From the NCBI GenBank assembly GCA_030600975.1, contig JAUVUL010000176.1, forward strand, positions 1-5,141: a stretch of DNA of 5,141 nt, written 5' to 3'. Below the pieces are notes generated by a model. It made no database searches. It saw only the letters and a list, made by a program, of their open reading frames with translations, and had not been told where the DNA came from. Both the position numbers and the translations under genes were made by a program. The stretch comes from Candidatus Aegiribacteria sp. GTDB taxonomy: Bacteria > Fermentibacterota > Fermentibacteria > Fermentibacterales > JCC-6. How positions within the stretch are numbered: the stretch's first letter is position 1; every line of letters begins with the position of its first letter. Positions 1 through 5,141 of this stretch are shown here, one piece after another.

Positions 1-2
1 CA

Positions 3-416
3 CTGGCTTGGATGAGCGCCGATTGGGCATGGCCATGGTGGAAGATCTACCTTCTTGCAGTTGCCGGCAACCTGCTGCCCGTACCGTTCCTTTTATGGTT
101 CCTTGAACCGGTGAGCAGATTTCTCAGGAGATGGAAATATTTCGACAGGTTTTTTGACAGGCTGTTTGAAAAAACACGAAAACGTGTCGGGACGAAAATT
201 GAGAAGTACGAAGCCCTGGGCCTGACTCTTTTTGTGGCCATACCTCTGCCTGTAACAGGTGCCTGGACCGGATCGGCAGCCGCCTTTCTGTTCGGAATTC
301 CGAAGAGGCTGGCATTTCCTGCAATAGCTCTTGGAGTAGCAATAGCAGGTGCAATCGTAACACTCATCATGTCCGGTACACTGGCAGGTATTGGCTTTCT
401 TGTCGGGTCTAACTGA
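3..416 (+). CDS. Small multi-drug export family membrane protein, N-terminus cut by window edge
   Basis: This is the C-terminal part of a small integral membrane protein that resembles the small multi-drug export family (COG2426, PF06695). The family is named for putative export, but its substrate is poorly established. The frame is open to the left edge (Leu-Ala-Trp precede the ATG at 12). Family members usually begin with a hydrophobic segment containing an E-L-R-G-A-I-P-like motif, which is absent here, so I infer that some 30-40 residues lie outside the window and the ATG at 12 is internal. Numbering from that ATG, a hydrophobic segment spans about 11-33 with the family-like G-N-L-L-P-V-P-F motif. 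A basic, aromatic amphipathic stretch follows at 36-67, then a Gly/Pro-rich membrane segment with A-I-P-L-P-V-T-G-A-W-T-G (76-87), and hydrophobic segments at about 100-132. It ends with TGA 60 bases before the tRNA and has no visible terminator. Confidence 0.8.
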   Translation: MAWMSADWAWPWWKIYLLAVAGNLLPVPFLLWFLEPVSRFLRRWKYFDRFFDRLFEKTRKRVGTKIEKYEALGLTLFVAIPLPVTGAWTGSAAAFLFGIPKRLAFPAIALGVAIAGAIVTLIMSGTLAGIGFLVGSN

Positions 417-426
417 AGGTCGGATG

Positions 427-455
427 TTGCATAAGAACGGCATTAATAGTAAATT
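427..455 (+). promoter_or_regulatory. Possible sigma-70-like promoter for the tRNA
   Basis: TTGCAT (427-432) and TAAATT (450-455) are separated by 17 bases. They match the -35 and -10 consensus at four of six positions each. The predicted transcript would start about 15 bases before the tRNA, a typical leader for a tRNA gene. The match is modest and rests on spacing and position only. Confidence 0.35.
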
Positions 456-476
456 TGCATGACCGAAAACAGTAGT

Positions 477-554
<78 letters not shown>

Positions 555-580
555 TATCCAATAATGATGACACCGGATAG

Positions 581-584
581 AAGG
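581..584 (+). promoter_or_regulatory. Shine-Dalgarno (AAGG) supporting the ATT start
   Basis: AAGG lies five bases before the in-frame ATT at 590, a normal distance for a bacterial ribosome binding site. The reading frame opens at 581 after a TAG at 578-580. It contains no ATG, GTG or TTG before 722, so this site is the main support for starting at 590. Confidence 0.5.
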
Positions 585-589
585 CTCAT

Positions 590-1057
590 ATTAAAACAAA
601 GCTGATTTCCGTAATTGGTGGGTCATACGCTGATCCGGAGGAGATCGCCTGGGCAGAGAAACTCGGCGGGCTGCTCGCTGATCATGGTTTTACCGTCATA
701 TGCGGGGGTGGTACGGGTATAATGGAAGCCGTTTGCCGTGGAACAGCCGAAAAGGGTGGCCACAGCATCGGAATACTCCGCGGAACCGACCCGCTTGAAG
801 CTAACCGCTGGGTAGAGACCGTGATTGTAACCGGAATGGGAACTTCGCGAAACAGGATAATCGCTCTGTCAGGAATAGTTGTGGCGGCAATCGGAGGTAA
901 ATACGGAACCCTCTCTGAAATTGCCTACGCTCTTCAGGCTGGAAAACCAGTCTGCGCACTTGGAAAATGGGCCGGAATCGATGGAGTAGTACCGGTTATC
1001 TCACCGGAGGAAGCGCTGGATTTTATTATTGAGAACTCGGGAGGGGATTCATGCTGA
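590..1057 (+). CDS. SLOG/LOG-like nucleotide-binding protein (TIGR00725 type), likely ATT start
   Basis: This predicted cytosolic Rossmann-fold protein of the SLOG/LOG superfamily has about 155 residues from the ATT at 590, which fits the roughly 160 usual for TIGR00725 proteins. Starting at the ATG at 722 would delete the first strand I-S-V-I-G-G-S (residues 6-12) and the G-G-G-T-G loop (39-43), both upstream in the same frame and typical of the fold. Further motifs are E-A-N-R-W (about 70-74), T-S-R-N (about 85-88) and the phosphate-binding I-G-G-K-Y-G-T-L-S-E (about 101-110), a variant of the LOG P-G-G-x-G-T-x-x-E signature. Related LOG enzymes cleave N6-modified AMP to base and ribose 5-phosphate. 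Whether this branch is enzymatic or only binds nucleotides is unknown. It overlaps apt by seven bases and may be co-transcribed with the tRNA 36 bases upstream. The ATT could also be a sequence error for ATG. Confidence 0.85.
   Translation: MKTKLISVIGGSYADPEEIAWAEKLGGLLADHGFTVICGGGTGIMEAVCRGTAEKGGHSIGILRGTDPLEANRWVETVIVTGMGTSRNRIIALSGIVVAAIGGKYGTLSEIAYALQAGKPVCALGKWAGIDGVVPVISPEEALDFIIENSGGDSC
1039..1046 (+). promoter_or_regulatory. Ribosome binding site of apt inside the upstream gene
   Basis: GGGAGGGG lies within the last codons of the SLOG-like gene, with its GGAGG core six bases before the ATG at 1051. It fixes the apt start and, together with the seven-base overlap, points to translational coupling. 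Confidence 0.8.
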
Positions 1058-1590
1058 CCATTGAGGAACTGGGAGATCATATCAGGGACATTCCAGACTT
1101 TCCGATTGAGGGTGTTGTTTTCAAAGATATCACGACGCTTCTTACTCATCCCGGAGCCTTGAATGATACAGTAAAGCATCTTGAAAAGGCATCTGAAGGG
1201 TTCGAATACGATGCCATAGCGGCAATAGAATCAAGAGGATTCATATTTGGTTCGGTCATGGCGGCGAAACAGGATCTGCCGCTTGTACTTATTCGAAAAC
1301 CCGGGAAGCTGCCAGGTGAAATCGTCAGCGAAGAGTATTCCCTGGAGTACGGTACAAATACTGTTGAAATGCATAAGAGTTCGCTTCCTGCCGGAACCAG
1401 GGTACTGATCGTTGACGATCTTATAGCGACTGGAGGATCTGCCATGGCTGCTGTCTCTCTGCTTCGTCGGGATGCCTGTACTGTGGCAGGTGCAGCCTTC
1501 GTCGTAGACCTTTCATTCCTTGGAGGGGGAAGTAAGCTTAAGGAAAACGGAATCTCGTATGTGAAACTCATTGAAGTAGATTCGGAGTAG
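1051..1590 (+). CDS. apt: Adenine phosphoribosyltransferase
   Basis: This cytosolic purine-salvage enzyme converts adenine and PRPP to AMP and pyrophosphate. At 179 residues it has the normal length of bacterial Apt (about 170-185), and the motifs run in family order. They are I-R-D-I-P-D-F-P near the N-terminus (11-18), F-K-D-I-T-T-L-L (24-31), E-S-R-G-F-I-F-G (60-67), the flexible-loop R-K-P-G-K-L-P-G-E (82-90), L-E-Y-G-T (98-102) and the PRPP-binding V-L-I-V-D-D-L-I-A-T-G-G-S (118-130). The start is supported by a strong GGAGG. The gene overlaps the SLOG-like gene by seven bases, so the two are almost certainly one operon. It ends with TAG at 1588-1590. I see no hairpin terminator after it; instead a new promoter begins five bases later. 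Confidence 0.97.
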   Translation: MLTIEELGDHIRDIPDFPIEGVVFKDITTLLTHPGALNDTVKHLEKASEGFEYDAIAAIESRGFIFGSVMAAKQDLPLVLIRKPGKLPGEIVSEEYSLEYGTNTVEMHKSSLPAGTRVLIVDDLIATGGSAMAAVSLLRRDACTVAGAAFVVDLSFLGGGSKLKENGISYVKLIEVDSE

Positions 1591-1594
1591 TTAT

Positions 1595-1623
1595 TTGACT
1601 AAATGATTTGAATTTCGCATAAT
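1595..1623 (+). promoter_or_regulatory. Strong sigma-70-like promoter for the lipoprotein gene
   Basis: TTGACT (1595-1600) and CATAAT (1618-1623) each match the consensus at five of six positions and are exactly 17 bases apart. The predicted start near 1630 gives a leader of about 48 bases. The -35 begins five bases after the apt stop codon, so the lipoprotein gene probably has its own transcript. Confidence 0.65.
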
Positions 1624-1666
1624 TCCACACAACTTCAGTAGTATCGTATAGCAAAAGTTCAAAAAG

Positions 1667-1672
1667 AAAGGA
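1667..1672 (+). promoter_or_regulatory. Ribosome binding site of the lipoprotein gene
   Basis: AAAGGA lies five bases before the ATG at 1678 in an A-rich stretch. It selects this start, which also yields a complete signal peptide. Confidence 0.75.
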
Positions 1673-1677
1673 AAAAT

Positions 1678-2724
1678 ATGTCAAGGCTATTTTTTATAGT
1701 AGCAATGATCATCGGTCTTGCCTTCTTCGGATGCGGCTCCCGGGCTGACGAAGCGGATAACGGTAATGGTACTGATGGAGGAGACAACGGAGAAGTTGTT
1801 GAGGACGACAACGGTGAAGATTCAGGTGAGGCTGTTGACGATGGTGATGATGCGGACGACCGGGAAATAGTCGCGATTTCCGGTTTCGATTTTGATACCC
1901 CGGAAATGGCTGTAGGACAGTGGATCGAATACGGCGCTGATGACATGCCCGAAACACTCACGATCTCTGTTGTAGGCACTGAAACAAACCAGGGAACCGA
2001 GTGTTACTGGGTTCAGATCGAAGTTACAGATTTCGTAGGCCAGGTACTTATTGATCCTGAAGGCATCGAAAAGGCCATGGAGGAGTACGAAGAACAGTTC
2101 GGAGCCTTCGCAGCGGATCCCGCAGCGTACATCCGTGAAAACATGTCCGATGCAGACGGCATGGCTGATATGTTCGGCAACGAAGAGAACATGGATACGG
2201 CTCTTGAATTCATCAGCGCCATCAGAATGGTGAAATTCGAACAGCAGGGAATGTTAATGGCCATCGACTTTGCCGGCGTTCCCGAATTTCTTGAGGAAAT
2301 GATGGACGATCCCGCATTCCAGGAGCAGTTCGAGCAGGGCTTCGCCCAGGGCTTCAACGCTGAGGGCGGACAGGAAGGTCTCGATGAGATCATGTCCGAG
2401 CTTGATAATCTGCAGTTCGACATGACCGAGACCAGTGTGGACGTTGCCGGTAACAGGGTTGACGGAATAGAATTCTCAATAGTACATCCCGAGGGCGAAG
2501 CAGAAGCTATCATTACTTCAGAGCTTCCCCTTATACCACTTGCTTACGCTAAAGTAACCGGCGACGGTGAAACCCATTTCATAGAGGTAAGAGAGTACGG
2601 TTTCAGCGGTGCCGAGGATCTTCTTCCCGGCGCACCAGCTCAGACCATTCAGGCTATGATGTTCCTTCAGGGAATGCAGTCACAGATGGGTGCCATGGGC
2701 GGCCAGGGCAGAGGTATGAACTAG
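1678..2724 (+). CDS. Predicted secreted lipoprotein with acid-rich linker, function unknown
   Basis: This 348-residue protein probably is exported and lipid-anchored. M-S-R is followed by a hydrophobic core (4-17) ending F-F-G-C-G-S, so Cys19 is the likely lipidated residue; Phe at -3 makes the lipobox non-standard. Residues 24-62 form a low-complexity Asp/Glu/Gly/Asn linker. A beta-rich segment follows (about 76-118, with G-Q-W-I-E-Y and C-Y-W-V-Q-I-E-V), then a Met- and Glu-rich, probably helical middle (about 127-245) with M-M-D-D-P-A-F-Q-E-Q-F-E-Q-G-F. A second beta-rich part (about 246-310) contains P-L-I-P-L-A-Y-A-K-V, and the tail (about 323-348) is rich in Met, Gln and Gly. The two beta parts with a helical insertion vaguely recall LolA- or DUF4412-like lipoprotein domains, but I do not recognise the family firmly. 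The gene has its own promoter and is followed by a hairpin, so it is probably monocistronic. Confidence 0.85.
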   Translation: MSRLFFIVAMIIGLAFFGCGSRADEADNGNGTDGGDNGEVVEDDNGEDSGEAVDDGDDADDREIVAISGFDFDTPEMAVGQWIEYGADDMPETLTISVVGTETNQGTECYWVQIEVTDFVGQVLIDPEGIEKAMEEYEEQFGAFAADPAAYIRENMSDADGMADMFGNEENMDTALEFISAIRMVKFEQQGMLMAIDFAGVPEFLEEMMDDPAFQEQFEQGFAQGFNAEGGQEGLDEIMSELDNLQFDMTETSVDVAGNRVDGIEFSIVHPEGEAEAIITSELPLIPLAYAKVTGDGETHFIEVREYGFSGAEDLLPGAPAQTIQAMMFLQGMQSQMGAMGGQGRGMN

Positions 2725-2740
2725 AATAACCCGCTTTCTT

Positions 2741-2771
2741 AAGATGCCCGGTCTTTAGCGCCGGGCATCTT
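2741..2771 (+). terminator. Hairpin terminator after the lipoprotein gene
   Basis: AAGATGCCCGG (2741-2751) and CCGGGCATCTT (2761-2771) form a perfect 11-bp stem with a nine-base loop, 16 bases after the stop codon. The 3' side continues CATTTGG, so the T tract is weak, but the stem and position strongly suggest termination. Confidence 0.75.
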
Positions 2772-2895
2772 CATTTGGAATGCGCACTGTAGAGATAGTA
2801 CTCCCTTATCAGACTGACTCAGTTGTATCAGTATCCTCCAATCTCATGATCTTCATTTCCTCTGGGGCTGCTCCATCCCTGCACATTGTCAAGTG

Positions 2896-2920
2896 ACTCC
2901 GCAGGAGTTGTGACCTGCGG
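2896..2920. repeat. Two mutually exclusive inverted repeats
   Basis: ACTCC (2896-2900) can pair with GGAGT (2904-2908) across GCA. Alternatively CCGCAGG (2899-2905) can pair perfectly with CCTGCGG (2914-2920) across an eight-base loop. The two stems share bases, so only one can form at a time. The longer seven-bp stem should be favoured. Confidence 0.6.
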
Positions 2921-2929
2921 CCACCTTTT

Positions 2930-2944
2930 GCCGCCACTGGCGGC
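2930..2944. repeat. Short GC-rich inverted repeat
   Basis: GCCGCC (2930-2935) and GGCGGC (2939-2944) form a perfect six-bp stem with a three-base loop, nine bases from the preceding hairpin. It reads the same on either strand and could be an RNA hairpin or a protein-binding palindrome. Confidence 0.55.
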
Positions 2945-2999
2945 TCATATCTCGATCTCGATTTTTTCAGAATTTGTGCTGGTTGTATCATGGATCATT

Positions 3000-3034
3000 C
3001 ATGCAAGCTGCAATCTTGCATGTCGATTATTTTT
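3000..3034 (+). terminator. Possible terminator hairpin with T-rich tail
   Basis: CATGCAAG (3000-3007) and CTTGCATG (3015-3022) form a perfect eight-bp stem with a seven-base loop, followed by TCGATTATTTTT ending at 3034. The stem is only moderately GC-rich and the T tract starts a few bases late. No plus-strand gene lies directly before it, so it could be a backup terminator for lipoprotein read-through or the end of an unrecognised RNA. Confidence 0.35.
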
Positions 3035-3102
3035 GACATCCCAATAGAACCACAGTTGCTTCACCGAGGTTGTTGTACTGATCTGGTACGTAAGTGGAGG
3101 TG

Positions 3103-3144
3103 GAGACTACTTCATGATCCTATATAGAATGCAGAAGAAGTCTC
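3103..3144. repeat. Long imperfect inverted repeat after the minus-strand gene
   Basis: GAGACT-A-CTTC (3103-3113) pairs with GAAG-A-AGTCTC (3134-3144): ten of eleven positions pair, with a single A-A mismatch and a 20-base loop. It begins 31 bases past the minus-strand stop at 3176-3178, so it could form at the 3' end of that transcript. Neither strand has a T run directly after it, so it is not a classical intrinsic terminator. Confidence 0.5.
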
Positions 3145-3175
3145 TCAATAGGACTACAAAAAGACAAGGAAGTGT

Positions 3176-3532
3176 TTAAACCCAAGGTCCAACGCCTTTG
3201 GTAATCTTTCTTTGTAAGAACTTGTTCTTTAGGTCTTTAGTTCTTTTCTCCATTTCTTCATTCAGGTGATGTTTGCCTAGAAAGTAATTGACTACCTTCA
3301 AATAACGCAAGGGACATTCTGCATGAGTCATTCTAGGCAACCAGCAAAACGCTCTCTTATCTGAGGACTTCAGGAAAAGGACCCAGCTTGAATAAGCATT
3401 CTCTTGTGTAGATGATTCCAAATAGCTTTCCCACCAGTGTTTTGCACAGGATTCTCTCCACTTATTCTGCTCGGTGAATAATCGAATCCAATCAAGATTT
3501 GTCTTCAACTCGCGATCTGGCCAAGCATTTGC
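3176..3532 (-). pseudogene. In-frame C-terminal continuation cut off by a premature stop
   Basis: Directly after the TAA at 3533-3535 the same frame stays open for 118 codons to a TAA at 3176-3178. No credible independent start exists. The first in-frame candidate is TTG at 3508-3506, with no Shine-Dalgarno before it, and the first ATG (3331-3329) lies past the best-conserved-looking part. The peptide begins A-N-A-W-P-D-R-E and carries W-R-E-S-C-A-K-H-W-W-E-S-Y (about residues 25-37 of this segment), W-V-L-F-L-K-S-S-D-K-R-A-F-C-W-L (about 50-65) and a Lys-rich tail. From memory, the W/H-rich and F-L-x-x-x-D-x-R-x-x-x-W patterns resemble the extreme C-terminus of large NACHT/STAND-type proteins with HEAT-like repeats. 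I therefore read it as the lost tail of the upstream gene, not a separate gene. Confidence 0.65.
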
Positions 3533-5141
3533 TTAGGGAAGCTCTATCTCATCAATATAGCTTTCCAGAAGCATTGCTCGCATGATACGCCATCTAACTC
3601 CTGAATCCAGACCACGCCTGATGAATTTCCGGAGCCAACTTACCTTTCCATTATAACGGGCAGCAATTGCAATATCAAAGATAAATGCATCCGTATTACA
3701 TGACTCTAAGGAAAGAACTTCTTCTCTTAGGGTATTGATCTCAGGTGTGTCGGGCACTCGGAATATCATATGTATCATGTCGTTAATATCTCCTAGCCCC
3801 GGGAAACAAGAGAGATTCGCTGATCTTAGTGTTTTCCAAAGCTTTACACCTTGTTCAGGTTTCTCGTGCAGAAGTGCTTCGCATAGCGACAAATAGATAC
3901 GCTCTGATAAACGAACTCTTCTAATGAAATTTGCTGTAGGTTCTTCATATCCTTCCAACCATCTATCTATTACTTCCGGGGCTTGTTCAATGACATTCAT
4001 TAATGTCTCGATATGGATATTTACATAAAGGAGTGCTGCGCCTGATGACCTAGCACTTTGTATTCTCTCTATAGCTACTTCTTGAGCTCTTGTATCAGCT
4101 TGTATTCTTCTATCAATTCTGGAGTGAGTTTTAAATATTTCCAATGGATCTATGCTGTTAAAATTTTCTTCCTCTATTGATGAGAAAGATGTCATGCATG
4201 GACCTGATTCTTGCGTATCGCAATGAACCTCAATTCTGGCTCCAGAATCAAAATCTTCTGAAGGGTTATTCCTGATTATTGTATCGATGATATCAAGTGC
4301 TTTGCTAAATTCATAGCTATTGTCATCTCTTGCAATTACTGCGTCTAACAATAGCCATGGAGCTATATCAGAGATGATTCTTTCAAATGGTAGATCAACA
4401 TTAGCATCTATGAGTGCTGAAGAACCATAATGGTTAATCGGGAAATCATCTCTTGGATTCCATTTCCACTTATCAGCAATCAGTTCAAGACCGAGTCTCG
4501 CTGAATCTGATTTGTATAGTATCGAAAACGCTAGCCTTCTTACATTAACATTTTCATTGGTAACGAACTGTTTTATCCATCGCCAAGAGTACTCACTGAG
4601 CCGAATATCAAACATGGAGAATATGACTAGAAGATTATACTGTTTCGATTCGGGGCTATCTTGATATTTTGAAACAAGATTATCTATATCTTCATCTGAT
4701 GGGGGCTTAAGGACAGAATCAATAAGCGAATAAAGATACTGGATTTCTGACTCAATGATGCTCGTGATCTGCTCCTGTGGTGTCATCTCAAGAAGTGATG
4801 GAATGAGGAGCTGTTGAGCAGCATAACTCTCGCTACTCTTACTGTTTTCTTCTCCATTATTTAATAAGTAGTCTGAGGCTGATACAACGTCTTCATCTAC
4901 TAATAGGATATGATTGCGGGTAAATAGGGCACTCCAATACCTTGATTTCTCTTCGTCGGTCTCAGTGCTGGTCAGTCTTTTCTTGATTATCTCAGATAGG
5001 ATTGATGGGGCACATCTTGCTAACGCTATCTCTAAGTAATCGAAGTCAAAATCAAATTTCGTTGCGCCTATCGTACAATATAACTCTTGCATTTCAAGGT
5101 TTAGGCAGTATTCGCACAATTCCTTTGTGAATGATACTGGA
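3533..5141 (-). CDS. HEAT-like helical C-terminal part of a large protein, possibly STAND/NACHT ATPase; start beyond right edge
   Basis: The frame covers 535 visible codons and stays open to the right edge (P-V-S-F-T-K-E precede the TTG at 5119), so the true start is outside the window and TTG 5119 is not a convincing start. Numbered from 5119, the protein is mostly helical and soluble. It has HEAT-like helix pairs around 160-215 (with N-E-N-V-N-V-R-R-L-A-F-S-I-L-Y), H-Y-G-S-S-A-L-I-D-A (230-239), I-A-P-W-L-L-L-D-A (252-260), Y-L-S-L-C-E-A-L-L-H-E-K-P-E-Q-G-V-K-L-W (409-428) and a basic stretch W-L-R-K-F-I-R-R-G-L (495-504). These patterns resemble my recollection of C-terminal sensor regions of large NACHT/STAND proteins from accessory or defence loci. 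No Walker motif is in view, so the ATPase assignment is inference. It ends at TAA 3533-3535, but the frame continues beyond. Its base composition is distinctly more AT-rich than the left half, consistent with horizontal acquisition. Confidence 0.75.
   Translation of the reverse strand, partial: PVSFTKELCEYCLNLEMQELYCTIGATKFDFDFDYLEIALARCAPSILSEIIKKRLTSTETDEEKSRYWSALFTRNHILLVDEDVVSASDYLLNNGEENSKSSESYAAQQLLIPSLLEMTPQEQITSIIESEIQYLYSLIDSVLKPPSDEDIDNLVSKYQDSPESKQYNLLVIFSMFDIRLSEYSWRWIKQFVTNENVNVRRLAFSILYKSDSARLGLELIADKWKWNPRDDFPINHYGSSALIDANVDLPFERIISDIAPWLLLDAVIARDDNSYEFSKALDIIDTIIRNNPSEDFDSGARIEVHCDTQESGPCMTSFSSIEEENFNSIDPLEIFKTHSRIDRRIQADTRAQEVAIERIQSARSSGAALLYVNIHIETLMNVIEQAPEVIDRWLEGYEEPTANFIRRVRLSERIYLSLCEALLHEKPEQGVKLWKTLRSANLSCFPGLGDINDMIHMIFRVPDTPEINTLREEVLSLESCNTDAFIFDIAIAARYNGKVSWLRKFIRRGLDSGVRWRIMRAMLLESYIDEIELP

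Larger units (their letters stand above)
2772..3175. other. Gene-poor stretch between convergent units, rich in inverted repeats
   Basis: No convincing gene is present in these roughly 400 bases. The one notable open frame is on the minus strand at 2809-2991. It encodes 60 residues from a real ATG but has no ribosome binding site and overlaps the hairpins, so I do not call it. The stretch holds several perfect inverted repeats listed separately, a tandem CTCGAT pair (2951-2962) and a nine-base direct repeat GTTGTATCA (2822-2830 and 2982-2990) that could be chance. It marks the switch from GC-richer plus-strand genes to AT-richer minus-strand sequence. It could be a mobile-element scar, a structured RNA or simply non-coding DNA. 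Confidence 0.6.

Noticed and set aside
555..579. TATCC ... GGATA inverted repeat after the tRNA as a terminator
   Set aside because: The stem is only five bp with a 15-base loop and no T tract; too weak to call.
1146..1571. Minus-strand open frame of 141 codons
   Set aside because: It is antisense to apt, which is certain, and its Ser-rich translation has no recognisable motif.
1659..1979. Minus-strand Ser/Pro-rich open frame
   Set aside because: It is the complement of the Asp/Glu/Gly-rich linker codons of the lipoprotein; low complexity explains the lack of stops.
2013..2513. Minus-strand open frame of 166 codons
   Set aside because: It is antisense to the lipoprotein gene, Ser- and Met-rich, without a supported start.
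2822..2990. GTTGTATCA direct repeats as target-site duplication of an inserted element
   Set aside because: A nine-base repeat within 400 bases is fairly likely by chance, and no transposase or terminal inverted repeats lie between the copies.
3533..3535. UAA reassigned to an amino acid in this genome
   Set aside because: The distal end of the same frame also uses TAA, and the other genes use TGA and TAG, so nothing supports a changed code; mutation or error is simpler.

Overview
The window looks like a bacterial chromosome segment in two compositional halves. Positions 1 to about 2,770 are ordinary plus-strand genes at roughly 50-55% GC by eye. Positions from about 3,150 to the right edge are minus-strand and clearly more AT-rich (several lines near 32-43% GC). 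The tRNA encodes its own CCA, the genes have good GGAGG/AGGA-type ribosome binding sites, and one promoter reads like a sigma-70 site. The acid-rich lipoprotein resembles proteins I associate with FCB-group or related uncultured phyla, but I cannot name the organism from this sequence.

Left half, in order: the C-terminal part of a small multi-drug export-type membrane protein (its N-terminus is cut by the left edge); a tRNA-Pro with anticodon CGG; a SLOG/LOG-like nucleotide-binding protein (TIGR00725-type) whose only sensible start is a rare ATT codon; adenine phosphoribosyltransferase (apt), overlapping it by 7 bases; then a separate transcription unit with its own promoter for a secreted, acid-rich lipoprotein, closed by an 11-bp hairpin. 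The SLOG protein and Apt are translationally coupled, which suggests a joint role in adenine-nucleotide or base salvage.

The region at about 2,772-3,175 has no convincing gene. It lies between convergent units and holds several perfect inverted repeats, including two mutually exclusive hairpins around 2,896-2,920, a hairpin with a T-rich tail at 3,000-3,034, and a longer inverted repeat at 3,103-3,144.

Right half: one long minus-strand reading frame enters from beyond the right edge (its start is not visible) and runs 535 codons to a TAA at 3,533-3,535. It then continues in exactly the same frame for another 118 codons to a second TAA at 3,176-3,178. The protein is largely alpha-helical and HEAT-like. 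Its C-terminal part resembles, from memory, the C-terminal regions of large NACHT/STAND-type ATPases found in accessory and defence regions. The in-frame stop suggests a gene broken by a nonsense mutation, a sequencing error or, less likely, a recoding site. This is the most interesting object in the window, together with the missed ATT start of the SLOG gene.
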